Positions 43,573 through 51,707 of a DNA stretch of 64,000 nt are shown one piece after another. Position 1 is the stretch's first letter; each line of letters starts with the position of its first letter. The notes beneath the pieces are model-generated. The model was not told the origin of the DNA and did no database searches. It was given only the letters and a program-made list of their open reading frames with translations. The position numbers and the translations under genes are program-made. This DNA is from an uncultured Eubacteriales bacterium. Lineage in GTDB: Bacteria; Bacillota; Clostridia; Peptostreptococcales; Anaerovoracaceae. The stretch covers positions 1 to 64,000 of the forward strand of contig CACYHR010000017.1 of the NCBI GenBank assembly GCA_902774265.1. Reading direction: 5' to 3'.

Positions 43573-45000
43573 TCACTCTATTCCCAGCGCCTGCTTTGCG
43601 AGCCTGTCAGCCATATCATTGTATTTGTCGCCGGAATGCGCGGCGACTTTAACAAAACTGATCTTCATGCGGGTCCCTGCCTTAGCGACATAATCCCTGT
43701 ACAGTCTCGTAAGCTTAGTGTTGGCCTTCCAGGTACCGCTTCCCCATTTGCCTACGCCCTCATAGTCGTGAAATATAGTGACTTCATCGATCCCGTTTCT
43801 GAGGCAGAAATCTATTGCTGTCTTTGAGCCCATTATCTCACCGGCAATGTTGCGGAGCTTCGCAGCCTCTTCATCGTCAAACGCCTGACTGATCTCTCTT
43901 GTACTGATTATGTTTCCTTCGCGGTCCGCTCTGAGCATCACTACTCCGCAGCTGAATCTGCCGCTCGAAACATCATAGCTTCCGTCGACAAAAGCGCTTA
44001 CTCCCTCCGGGATCGCTGTGGCGGCTGTATTATGTGAATCAGCCGGGTTTGCTGCATTTGCACGGTTTCCCGGATCTGCATTCATTCCCGCCGATTCCAG
44101 TACGCTGACAGCAGCTTCATATCCTTCAGTTCCCGGGCTGAGTCCCAGATAATCCAGAGCATCCGCTCCGGCGGCAAAGCTCTTGTATTCCGCGCCGGAG
44201 AATCCGTCCACCTGTGCCTTGCACTCATCCCAGCTCAGATAAATGCCGGGCTTCAGTCCTTTTTTTACAGCATATATCTTTTTGTTATTCTTTGCCAATT
44301 CTCCGCTCTCCTCAAACTTTCTGAGAAATGATCTTCTGTGCAGCGGCGTATATCCCAGCGCTCTCAGTCCGTCGTAGTGTTTTGCCGTTCCGTATCCCTT
44401 ATTTGACGCAAAATCATATCCCGGATAGATTTCATCCATCTCCGTCATATAACTGTCCCTTGCAACCTTGGCAACGATCGATGCGGCTGCTATGCTCAGA
44501 CTTTTTTCATCACCCTTGATGATAGACTCGCTTGCTGTGTCTGTATCAAGTTTCACTGCATCTATCAGCAGCATATCTATAGCCGGATAAATTTTCGCGG
44601 TTTCATTTCCTGCAGCTTGTTCAGCACATTCACTCAGCGCGGCATTGCATGCATCCACCGCACGCTTCATGGCATTTTTAGTAGCTTCGAGAATATTTAT
44701 CTCATCTATCTCTGTATTGTCCGCGATCCCTATTCCGTAAGCAAGAGCCCGCGATTTGATAATATCCGACAGTTCCTCCCTCTTTTTTGCAGAGAGTTTT
44801 TTGGAATCGTTTATTCCGGGTATGTCCCAGTCATCGGGGAGCACGACACATGCAGCATATACAGGACCCGCCAGAGGACCTCTTCCTACTTCATCGATTC
44901 CCGCTATATATTTAAAACCGGCGGCTCTGAGTTCATCCTCGTGAGCCTTCATTTCGGCCAGCTTTTTTATATCTCTTTCAAGTCTTTCCGCTTTAGTCAT
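43573..45000 (-). CDS. rnhB: Fused RNase HII - hybrid-binding domain - RNase HI
   Basis: The 475-residue protein joins three modules. Residues 25-230 are RNase HII: GIDEVGRGPLAGPV (Asp36, Glu37), LLIDAVKLD (Asp147) and VARDSYM (Asp182). Residues 240-286 are an RNA:DNA hybrid-binding domain (YAVKKGLKPGIYLSWDEC, QVDGFSGAEYKSF). After an Ala/Asn-rich linker (287-333), residues 335-473 are RNase HI with Asp339, Glu388, Asp412 and Asp462 in place. Both catalytic sets look intact, so one chain could cut embedded ribonucleotides and longer hybrids. It is downstream of rbgA in the same direction. The symbol reflects the HII part. Confidence 0.93.
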   Translation of the reverse strand: MTKAERLERDIKKLAEMKAHEDELRAAGFKYIAGIDEVGRGPLAGPVYAACVVLPDDWDIPGINDSKKLSAKKREELSDIIKSRALAYGIGIADNTEIDEINILEATKNAMKRAVDACNAALSECAEQAAGNETAKIYPAIDMLLIDAVKLDTDTASESIIKGDEKSLSIAAASIVAKVARDSYMTEMDEIYPGYDFASNKGYGTAKHYDGLRALGYTPLHRRSFLRKFEESGELAKNNKKIYAVKKGLKPGIYLSWDECKAQVDGFSGAEYKSFAAGADALDYLGLSPGTEGYEAAVSVLESAGMNADPGNRANAANPADSHNTAATAIPEGVSAFVDGSYDVSSGRFSCGVVMLRADREGNIISTREISQAFDDEEAAKLRNIAGEIMGSKTAIDFCLRNGIDEVTIFHDYEGVGKWGSGTWKANTKLTRLYRDYVAKAGTRMKISFVKVAAHSGDKYNDMADRLAKQALGIE

Positions 45001-45033
45001 TTTTTACTGTATGTGATCCCGTTAGATATGATA

Positions 45034-45876
45034 TCACAGGCGCTCCAGTGTTATCCTGCCGATCTTGCCGCCTCTGAATTCATCAAGAACAGTCCTGCCC
45101 GTCCTCTCGTAGTCTATCCTCTTTCCTGACATGATAAATCCTCTTTTAAGGGCAATATTATCCATGTTTTCGATAGGCTGATCGGATATTTCATCCAGCT
45201 TATACCTTTCCTTAAGCAGATCAGGATACGATTCTCCCAGAACTCTGATGAGCTCGAAACCGAGATCCTGAACGCCCAGTATCTCATCCCTGATGCTGCC
45301 GCAGAATGCCAGATTCAGACCGACATCTGGATCCTCGAATTTAGGCCACAGTATTCCCGGAGTGTCCAGAAGCTGCATACCGTTTTTAAGCGTAAGCCAC
45401 TGCTTGCCCCTTGTCACGCCAGGTTTGTCTCCGGTCATGGCAGACCGTCTTCCGGTCAGCCTGTTTATAAGCGATGATTTCCCGACATTAGGAACACCTA
45501 CTATCATGATCCTGAGGGGTCTTTTTACGGATCTCTCGGCATTGCGCTTTTCCTCTTCTTCCTCGAGAGCTCTGAGAAGCCTGTTGATGTTTTCTCCGGA
45601 CTGCAGATTGAGATCCATTGCCCTTACAACACCGTCTGCCGCACTCAGTCTCTCCTTCCATTTTGAAGTTTCCGAAGCATCCGCAAGATCCGCCTTTCCG
45701 AGCACTATTATGCGTCTCTTTCCTGAAATGAGTTCGTCGATGACAGGATTTCTGCTGGACACCGGAATACGGCTGTCAACGATCTCCACGACGACATCAA
45801 CAGTCTTCAGATTTTCCTTAATGAGTTCGCGGGTCTTCTTCATGTGACCCGGATACCAGTTTATATTGTCTATCAT
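45034..45876 (-). CDS. rbgA: Ribosome biogenesis GTPase RbgA/YlqF
   Basis: The 280-residue protein is a circularly permuted GTPase needed for late 50S assembly. The motif order is G4 (LGKADLAD, about 58-65), then G1 ([12 protein letters not shown], about 125-136) and G3 ([10 protein letters not shown]). The start [14 protein letters not shown] is typical of the family. It sits between L19 and the RNase H fusion, an order often seen in Firmicutes (rplS-rbgA-rnhB). Confidence 0.97.
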   Translation of the reverse strand: MIDNINWYPGHMKKTRELIKENLKTVDVVVEIVDSRIPVSSRNPVIDELISGKRRIIVLGKADLADASETSKWKERLSAADGVVRAMDLNLQSGENINRLLRALEEEEEKRNAERSVKRPLRIMIVGVPNVGKSSLINRLTGRRSAMTGDKPGVTRGKQWLTLKNGMQLLDTPGILWPKFEDPDVGLNLAFCGSIRDEILGVQDLGFELIRVLGESYPDLLKERYKLDEISDQPIENMDNIALKRGFIMSGKRIDYERTGRTVLDEFRGGKIGRITLERL

Positions 45877-45910
45877 TACTTCTACCCCGGACTGCTTTAT
45901 TATGCAATCT

Positions 45911-45958
45911 CTGAAAAAACAAAATGCATACCATCTGCGAAATGCTCCTGGTATGCAT
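45911..45958 (-). terminator. Terminator after rplS
   Basis: On the minus strand ATGCATACCA/TGGTATGCAT arms (plus 45924-45933 and 45949-45958) are followed by TTTTGTTTTTT. It separates rplS from rbgA. Confidence 0.92.
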
Positions 45959-45966
45959 CGTGATTA

Positions 45967-46308
45967 CTATTCAGCGCTTCTGATCCTTGCAGCCTTACCT
46001 GTTCTCTGGCGCATGTAGTTGAGCTTAGCTCTTCTGACTCTTCCTCTTCTGACTACTTCGATCTTTTCGATCTTAGGTGAGTGAAGCGGGAATGTCTTCT
46101 CTACGCCGATACCGTTTGACAGCTTTCTTACTGTGAAGGTCTCGTTTACTCCGCCGTGCTGTCTCTTGAGCACATAGCCTTCGAATACCTGGATTCTTTC
46201 TCTCTGGCCCTCGATGATCCTGATGTGCACGCGCAGTGTGTCGCCTACTTTGAATGCAGGGATATCATCCCTTTTGTAATCCATTGTGATCTGGTCTAAA
46301 AGATTCAT
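45967..46308 (-). CDS. rplS: 50S ribosomal protein L19
   Basis: The 113-residue basic protein matches L19 in length and sequence: [51 protein letters not shown] and [24 protein letters not shown]. It lies at the interface of the ribosomal subunits. AGGAAGGAGAG precedes the ATG, and a structured leader lies upstream. Confidence 0.98.
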   Translation of the reverse strand: MNLLDQITMDYKRDDIPAFKVGDTLRVHIRIIEGQRERIQVFEGYVLKRQHGGVNETFTVRKLSNGIGVEKTFPLHSPKIEKIEVVRRGRVRRAKLNYMRQRTGKAARIRSAE

Positions 46309-46339
46309 GTTATTCTCTCCTTCCTCTCATGACGTTCTT

Positions 46340-46380
46340 GGAACACAGGGCCGATCATCGCCCGTCCCAGAGGACCGTCC
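46340..46380 (-). promoter_or_regulatory. Candidate L19 leader structure
   Basis: On the minus strand a stem GGGAC-GGGC/GCCC-TGT-GTTCC (plus 46340-46368) and an adjacent GGAC/GTCC hairpin (46372-46380) precede rplS by about 30 nt. Autoregulatory leaders for L19 are known in Firmicutes; assignment to that family is inference from position and structure. Confidence 0.4.
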
Positions 46381-46481
46381 GTAATAACAGCTTGCATAGA
46401 TTACCATATCGCAAAGTCTATTTCAAGGTTTTTTATAAAAACAATACAGTTTATGTTCTTAGGCTTTAAATTCTCAGACCT

Positions 46482-47360
46482 TTATGCTCTTGGATGTGTC
46501 CTGTTGAATACGTCCTTTACATGTATCTCCGTCACGGCCAGATATGCGATGCCTATCGACATATCCTCAAAACCCATGAGTTCCTGCAGTGTTTTGAGGT
46601 CTCCGCCGTTCTGCAGTATGTGCACGGCGAAGCTGTCTCTCAGTATCTGCGGAGTCATGCGGCTTCCGGCATTGATACGGCTGCCGTAATCCTTCATTAT
46701 CTTCCAGATTCCCTGCCTTGTAAGCGCCTCACCTCTCATATTGACAAAAACATGATCCTCTTCGCTGTGAGGACGTCCGGCCAGATCATCATATACAGTT
46801 CCGATATATTTCTCCAGCGCAGCTTTTGCGTACTTACCGAGCGGTACTATGCGGCTTTCGTCATTGACATCCTTCAGAGTTACGAAGCTCATCCTGAGAT
46901 TTATATCTTCGAAGCAGAGTCTTACGACCTCTGTAACTCTGGCACCTGTCCCGTACATGAATTCCAGCAGGGCTGTATCCCTGATCCCCTTCGGGCTGTC
47001 ATCGGGAAGTTCAAGAAGACTCTCTATCTCCTCTACAGTAAGATAATCGACATCGCGCCTTTCTCCTCTTGCAGACTTTATACGCGAGAACGGATTGTCT
47101 TCTCGTTTGCCGCAGCGAATACAGTATTCGTAATACATTCTGAGAGCAGAGATCTTACGGTTAACGGTTGCCTTTGATTTCTTCTGATTACCGAGCTCCA
47201 GTATATATGATACAGCGTCGCTCTCCGAGCATTTATCCATATCCGTGACGCCCCTGCTCAGGAGATAGTTCCTGAAACTTTTAATATCCCTCTCATAAGC
47301 AATCAGAGTATTTTCGGCTTTCTTTTTTTCCGTTCTCAGATAATCAATGAATTCACTCAT
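46482..47360 (-). CDS. XerC/D-like tyrosine recombinase with degenerate active site
   Basis: Starting at the ATG at 47360, the 292-residue protein has the SAM-like core-binding domain (1-90) and the integrase catalytic domain (about 105-290). It is close in layout to XerD (TGARVTEVVRL, final FNRTHPRA), but several catalytic positions differ. The HxxR motif reads PQILRDSF (His to Gln), the GH motif reads MGFEDM (His to Phe), and the beta-hairpin Lys is absent. The first Arg, second Arg and Tyr (AYLAV) are retained. It may be inactive in cleavage or have an altered mechanism. It follows the NUDIX gene closely. Confidence 0.85.
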   Translation of the reverse strand: MSEFIDYLRTEKKKAENTLIAYERDIKSFRNYLLSRGVTDMDKCSESDAVSYILELGNQKKSKATVNRKISALRMYYEYCIRCGKREDNPFSRIKSARGERRDVDYLTVEEIESLLELPDDSPKGIRDTALLEFMYGTGARVTEVVRLCFEDINLRMSFVTLKDVNDESRIVPLGKYAKAALEKYIGTVYDDLAGRPHSEEDHVFVNMRGEALTRQGIWKIMKDYGSRINAGSRMTPQILRDSFAVHILQNGGDLKTLQELMGFEDMSIGIAYLAVTEIHVKDVFNRTHPRA

Positions 47361-47373
47361 ATAACGCCCCTTA

Positions 47374-47907
47374 TCAGATCTCTCCCGCCATTCTGGCAAA
47401 GAGTATTCCTATTATCGTCTTGCTGTCGAGTATCTCATTTTTCATGATCATGTCAACGAGATCATCAGCATCATACTCATACACATCTATGCATTCGGTC
47501 GGATCAAGATGTCTTTCACCGCGCATCAGATCCCTGCACAGATAAATGTAAAGCTGTTCGCTTGAATAACCGCATGTCGGTATGTATGTCAGAAGCAGCT
47601 TCACCGATCCCGCTTTGTAGCCGGTCTCCTCTTCAAGCTCTCTGACAGCCGTAACATAATTATCTTCACCCGGATCCTTTTTTCCTGCAGGCAGTTCAAG
47701 CATTTCGCACTCAAAAGCCTTGCGATACTGCTTTTCCATAAGGATCTTTCCCTCATCAGTCACAGCGACCAGAATAGATCCTCCGTTATGTTCAACGATA
47801 TCTCTTATCGATTCCCCGGCGACCGTCTCAACCATATGACGTCTTACTTTGAATACGGCGCCGTCAAACACTACTTCGCTGCTTATAGTCTTTTCTTCAA
47901 AAGCCAT
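47374..47907 (-). CDS. NUDIX hydrolase, ADP-ribose pyrophosphatase type
   Basis: The 177-residue protein has a complete Nudix box (GKKDPGEDNYVTAVRELEEETGY, given here only in part: GKKDPGE and RELEEETGY) and the ELPAGK segment typical of ADP-ribose hydrolases. It hydrolyses ADP-ribose or related NDP-sugars to AMP and sugar phosphate. The recombinase gene starts 14 bp after its stop, so the two are probably co-transcribed. Confidence 0.9.
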   Translation of the reverse strand: MAFEEKTISSEVVFDGAVFKVRRHMVETVAGESIRDIVEHNGGSILVAVTDEGKILMEKQYRKAFECEMLELPAGKKDPGEDNYVTAVRELEEETGYKAGSVKLLLTYIPTCGYSSEQLYIYLCRDLMRGERHLDPTECIDVYEYDADDLVDMIMKNEILDSKTIIGILFARMAGEI

Positions 47908-48020
47908 CTGCCTGTCTCCCCGTTCTGTCTATTTACGATAAAATAATTATCACACCAGCAGATTTTAACACAAAGGCATGCAAATGTCATCTTTTATCAC
48001 TTCCGGCACTCCTTTTCGGG

Positions 48021-48137
48021 TATAATGGTTTCAACTGATCATACGGCGTTGCCGCAAGGTTGAAACCATTGATCTACGGCGGCCGGGCGCCTTCGATAGA
48101 ATGGTTTCACCCGATTATACGGCGTTGCCGCAAGGTT
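48021..48137 (+). repeat. Tandem promoter-like/hairpin repeat before YihY
   Basis: Two 37 bp copies (48025-48061 and 48101-48137, 34/37 identical) lie 76 bp apart. Each begins at a -10-like hexamer (TATAAT at 48021, TAGAAT at 48097) and contains TACGGCGTTGCCGCAAGG. The first copy is also enclosed by a perfect 12 bp inverted repeat AATGGTTTCAAC/GTTGAAACCATT (48024-48035 and 48059-48070). The unit lies directly upstream of the YihY gene and could be a duplicated promoter plus operator or a regulatory RNA hairpin. Confidence 0.65.
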
Positions 48138-48164
48138 CATAAAATTACATAAGGCGATACAGGT

Positions 48165-49118
48165 ATGGGAAAATTCAAAAATCTGATCAGGCAATCAATA
48201 AAACTGTCCATTCGCGGGTTTGGCGAGTTTCAGGATTATAAGATGTCCGTGTACTCAGGCTATGCGACGCTGTTCATAGTGACAGGGATGATACCGTTCA
48301 TCATCCTTATCATAGCCGCAGTAAATCTTATTCCCGGATATACGACAGCAGACGCTGTTGATATACTGCTTCAGTTCCTGCCGGACCTCGAGGCTATAAG
48401 GGATCTTGTAACATCGCTTATAAATGACATCAAAACTCAGTCCGGCGGACTGGTTACTTCGGTCGCAACCGTGACCACACTGTGGTCTGCAAGCAAGGGT
48501 GTAATGGCTATACAAAAAGGTCTGAATCAGCTCGACAGCGAAGACGAAAGCAGTACATCGGAGGATGAAAGCATCGAGATAGCTGCGAAAAAAGGCCGTA
48601 TATATGTGAGAGGCATATTTAAGCGGCTGTTTTTCACACTGATGCTTATTATTCTGATCCCGGCGATGTTTGTATTCGAGATGCTGAACGACGCCATTGC
48701 AGATATCATTCAGTCTGTAGTAAAGAAAGTGAATGCCAATGTTTTGCAGTCGACTCTTGCGAGCATCGACTCATTCTTTGATATCAGTTCATTTTTAGTC
48801 ATACTGCTCGCATTTCTGGTGATCATAAGTATTTTTGCATACCTTCCCGCAAAGCGCAGAACACTCAGGAGCCAGCTGCCCGGCGCTTTAGTGACAAGCT
48901 TATGCTGGTTCGTGTTTACCGAACTTTTTTCCGTTTTTATAAGGCTCTTTTACCACTCTTCCTACCTGTACGGAGTTCTGGCAGCGATATTCCTGCTGCT
49001 CATGTGGCTCCGCTATATGGTCATGATACTCTTCGCCGGCAGTGTTCTGAATCATTTAATTGAAGACGACCGCGAAAGAGCTGCTACACAAGATCCAGAT
49101 TATGAGCCAGTTCATTGA
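48165..49118 (+). CDS. YihY/BrkB family membrane protein
   Basis: The 317-residue protein has six predicted membrane helices. Features of YihY/virulence factor BrkB family: SVYSGYATLFIVTGMIPFIILI near the start, a TTLWSASKGVMAIQKGLN motif, LPAKRRTLRSQLPGAL, and a C-terminal YGVLAAIFLLLMWLRYMVMILFAG segment (cited in parts). Once called RNase BN, the family is now regarded as a membrane protein of unclear, probably transport, function. It ends 35 bp inside the convergent phage-type gene. Confidence 0.88.
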   Translation: MGKFKNLIRQSIKLSIRGFGEFQDYKMSVYSGYATLFIVTGMIPFIILIIAAVNLIPGYTTADAVDILLQFLPDLEAIRDLVTSLINDIKTQSGGLVTSVATVTTLWSASKGVMAIQKGLNQLDSEDESSTSEDESIEIAAKKGRIYVRGIFKRLFFTLMLIILIPAMFVFEMLNDAIADIIQSVVKKVNANVLQSTLASIDSFFDISSFLVILLAFLVIISIFAYLPAKRRTLRSQLPGALVTSLCWFVFTELFSVFIRLFYHSSYLYGVLAAIFLLLMWLRYMVMILFAGSVLNHLIEDDRERAATQDPDYEPVH

Positions 49119-49473
49119 TAAAACGCTTCTTCCATTTCTTCCATGTATTCTCGTGCGCATAGTCTCCGAAGCCTGTCCCTGCCATAATATTCTCTATAAG
49201 ATCCTGCCTCATGTCTTCCGGTACAGGCTGGATGGCCGCTCTTATAGCCCTCAGCCTGCGCACACCCTCTTCTATAACTTTCTCTGTCACCATTGACTCC
49301 CCTTCCGTGCCGCAGCAAAGCAGCTCATCAGGCTGTTCTTTGTAATTATGCATAGCCTCGAGCATTCGAAGCCTGTCTATATCCTTGATTATCCATATGC
49401 ACTGATAATACACAGGCCTCGGAAGATTTATACCAGATAAGGCATCATCCGCTTCCTTTTTAATTCTTCCCAT
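49084..49473 (-). CDS. Phage-type small protein (RinA/ArpU-like), orphan
   Basis: The 129-residue protein has a CIWIIKDIDRLRML helix, a long helix ending in AIQPVPEDMRQDL and a C-terminal HENTWKKWKKRFINELAHNL segment. This layout is what I recall from small proteins found near the late-regulation region of clostridial prophages, described as sigma-like or RinA/ArpU-like. No other phage gene is nearby, so it is a remnant or a recruited regulator. Its 3' end overlaps that of the YihY gene by 35 bp. Assignment is from memory of the family, so moderate. Confidence 0.55.
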   Translation of the reverse strand: MGRIKKEADDALSGINLPRPVYYQCIWIIKDIDRLRMLEAMHNYKEQPDELLCCGTEGESMVTEKVIEEGVRRLRAIRAAIQPVPEDMRQDLIENIMAGTGFGDYAHENTWKKWKKRFINELAHNLDLV

Positions 49474-49656
49474 TTCAGTCCTCCCTTGTTTTTACTGCAT
49501 TATGTACACCGTGACTCTATTTTAGATGCATGCGTGCGCCTCAGTATGTAAGCGCGGTGAAGAGGGAAAGAATCGCAGTATTTCATGCAAAAAAAGCCGT
49601 ATTACAGACGCCAATAAAAAAGGCAAAAGCATATCACCTCTGCCTTGTAAGTGTAT
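49474..49656. other. Intergenic region with terminator
   Basis: The region holds the upstream DNA of the phage-type gene and, near 49614-49646, the terminator of the PHP gene. Nothing else was recognised. Confidence 0.4.
49614..49646 (-). terminator. Terminator of the lon-hpt-PHP operon
   Basis: On the minus strand AAGGCA/TGCCTT arms (plus 49620-49625 and 49641-49646) are followed by TTTTTTATT, 10 bp beyond the PHP stop codon. It probably ends the long operon that starts upstream of tig. Confidence 0.75.
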
Positions 49657-50517
49657 TCAATCCATTCCGTGATATCTGGAGAAGTCTCTTTTTTGAACAT
49701 CTGAGTGGAAATCCGAGCCTCTGGTAATGATCAGGTTATGCTCCTTCGCATACTTCACAAGCAGTTCACTCTGCTGCTCGTCAGCGGACGGATGATAGCA
49801 TTCTATTCCGTCGACTCCAAACCTGACCATTTTGTCAAGTATCGTATAAAGACGCGGTTCGAACTCCTTCCACGGTTCGTGCGATTTTCTCTGTTCCATC
49901 GGATGAGCCATAACAGCGACCCCGCCGGCTTCATGTATCAGCCAGATTACGAATCCGGCCGGGAATGTCTCTTTCTTGATTGCACGCATATCCGGTTCGC
50001 GGAAGATCCCGCTGAATGCTTCCTGGACCGAACCGATTATACCCTTGTTGACCATTATCCTTGCAAATGTCGGCTTGCCCACATATCTGCCGCCGTTTAC
50101 CGATCTGACATCCTCATCGGTAATGCCGTAACCTCTTTTGTTTAGAGCTTCCTGCATGGTCTTGTTTCGCTCATCTCTTCTTTCGAGCATGGCTTCAATG
50201 TTTTCCTTGAAATCCGGCTGCAGATGATCGAATCCGTAACCCAGCATATGTATCTCGCTGCTGAGCGGATCCTCTGAATCGAATTCAATACCCGGGATAA
50301 ACTCTATGTCTTTATCCTTTGCATAATCAACGCCGACAAGCGTGCCGTCGATACCGTCATGGTCGGTAATGGATATTACTCTGTATCCCTCATTCATCCA
50401 GCGGTCGATCACCTGCTCGGGAGTAAGCTCCCCATCCGAAAAGCAGGTATGGATATGGGTATCTTTTTTCTGATCGCTCGTAAGCAGCTCAATAATTTTT
50501 TCTCTGTCGTACAACAT
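49657..50517 (-). CDS. PHP-domain phosphoesterase
   Basis: The 286-residue protein has the PHP metal-binding motifs: THIHTCFSDGELTPEQ (HxH), SITDHDGIDG, VMAHPMEQRKSHEPW, ECYHPS and RGSDFHSD. Stand-alone PHP proteins of this size hydrolyse nucleoside 3',5'-bisphosphates or act as RNA 5'-exonucleases (RNase AM/YciV type). Substrate is not proved. It is the last gene of the operon after hpt, 13 bp away. Confidence 0.87.
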   Translation of the reverse strand: MLYDREKIIELLTSDQKKDTHIHTCFSDGELTPEQVIDRWMNEGYRVISITDHDGIDGTLVGVDYAKDKDIEFIPGIEFDSEDPLSSEIHMLGYGFDHLQPDFKENIEAMLERRDERNKTMQEALNKRGYGITDEDVRSVNGGRYVGKPTFARIMVNKGIIGSVQEAFSGIFREPDMRAIKKETFPAGFVIWLIHEAGGVAVMAHPMEQRKSHEPWKEFEPRLYTILDKMVRFGVDGIECYHPSADEQQSELLVKYAKEHNLIITRGSDFHSDVQKRDFSRYHGMD

Positions 50518-50530
50518 GCTTTTTATGTCT

Positions 50531-51091
50531 CTATAGATATTCTATATCACTTTCTTCAAGATAACTGATGTATGGAAGTCCCCTGAATCTCTGGTCATAA
50601 TCGAGTCCGTATCCGATCACGAACAGGTCATCCACTTCAAATCCGATATAGTCCGGCTTGACATCTGCTACCCTGCGGGATTGTTTGTTCAGCATGGTGC
50701 ATATCCTAATGGACTTCGGTCCTCTTTCGTTCAGTTTGTTAACCAGATATTTGAGCGTATTACCGGTATCGACTATATCTTCAACTATGATTATATGCTT
50801 ATTGTACAGGTTGAGAGTAGGCTCATAGGTGATCTTTACAACTCCGGAACTGGTCGTTGATGATCCGTAGCTGCTCGCTGAGATGAACTCAACCTTGGTA
50901 TCGACTGTGGTATATTTAAGGATATCCACCAGCCACAGCACCGATCCCTTAAGTGTTCCGAGAAGTATTACTTCTTCTCCCTCATAGTCCTCATCGATCT
51001 GTTTTGCCAGTTCCTTAGCTCTGTTAACGATCTGATCCTGATTGTAGAGCAGCTTGCCCAGGAATTTGCTTTCGAGTGTTTTGTCTGACAT
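50531..51091 (-). CDS. hpt: Hypoxanthine(-guanine) phosphoribosyltransferase
   Basis: The 186-residue enzyme salvages hypoxanthine or guanine to IMP or GMP with PRPP. The PRPP loop IIIVEDIVDTGNTLKYL is present, with the flexible loop SSYGSSTTSSG and the purine-binding KPDYIGFEVDDLFVIGYGLDY region (parts). It lies 3 bp after engB in the operon. Confidence 0.96.
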   Translation of the reverse strand: MSDKTLESKFLGKLLYNQDQIVNRAKELAKQIDEDYEGEEVILLGTLKGSVLWLVDILKYTTVDTKVEFISASSYGSSTTSSGVVKITYEPTLNLYNKHIIIVEDIVDTGNTLKYLVNKLNERGPKSIRICTMLNKQSRRVADVKPDYIGFEVDDLFVIGYGLDYDQRFRGLPYISYLEESDIEYL

Positions 51092-51094
51092 GGT

Positions 51095-51697
51095 TTACTC
51101 TCCTTTATTCCACTTATCAATAAGAGCCTGCAGAACATCCAGCAGTTCTTCATCTCCCGTTTTTTTGAGAGCGGAGACCGGGATGATCTTATCATTTTTG
51201 CCCATACCCAGCGTATTTCTTATCTCTTTTATGTTTCGGGCTTTTTCGTTGCTGCTTATCTTATCAGCCTTGGTCGCAACTACTATGCCGTCAAGCCCGT
51301 AGTATTTCAGATAATCATACATCTGCACATCCTGAGCGCTTGGCTTATGACGTATATCAACCAGCTGCACGACCTTTATCAGATTAGGTCTGTGTTCCAG
51401 GTATGATTCCATCATCTTTCCCCATTTTTCACTCTCAGACCTGCTGATCCTGGCAAATCCATATCCGGGCAGATCAACTATCCTGAACTCGTCGTTGCAC
51501 AGGTAGAAATTGATCGTCCGTGTTTTTCCGGGACTTCCGGATACTCTTGCGAGGCTCTTGCGGCCCGTAATGAGATTCAGCAGCGAGGATTTGCCGACAT
51601 TGGATCTGCCGGCAAACGCTATTTCAGGAACATCTGCTCCCGGATACTGCGACGGCTTGACCGCCACTGTTTCAAGTTCCGATCTGTGTATCTTCAT
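51095..51697 (-). CDS. engB: Ribosome biogenesis GTPase EngB/YsxC
   Basis: The 200-residue GTPase has G1 GRSNVGKSSLLN (about 30-41), G3 DLPGYGFARIS, G4 ATKADKI and G5 VSALKK. It assists 50S assembly. Its position directly after lon is conserved in many Firmicutes. Confidence 0.98.
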   Translation of the reverse strand: MKIHRSELETVAVKPSQYPGADVPEIAFAGRSNVGKSSLLNLITGRKSLARVSGSPGKTRTINFYLCNDEFRIVDLPGYGFARISRSESEKWGKMMESYLEHRPNLIKVVQLVDIRHKPSAQDVQMYDYLKYYGLDGIVVATKADKISSNEKARNIKEIRNTLGMGKNDKIIPVSALKKTGDEELLDVLQALIDKWNKGE

Positions 51698-51707
51698 ATG
51701 ATCATCT

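Noticed and set aside
48021-48137. Phage attachment site near the recombinase and phage-type gene
   Set aside because: The copies are only 76 bp apart with nothing between them, no tRNA is nearby and the recombinase is of Xer type.
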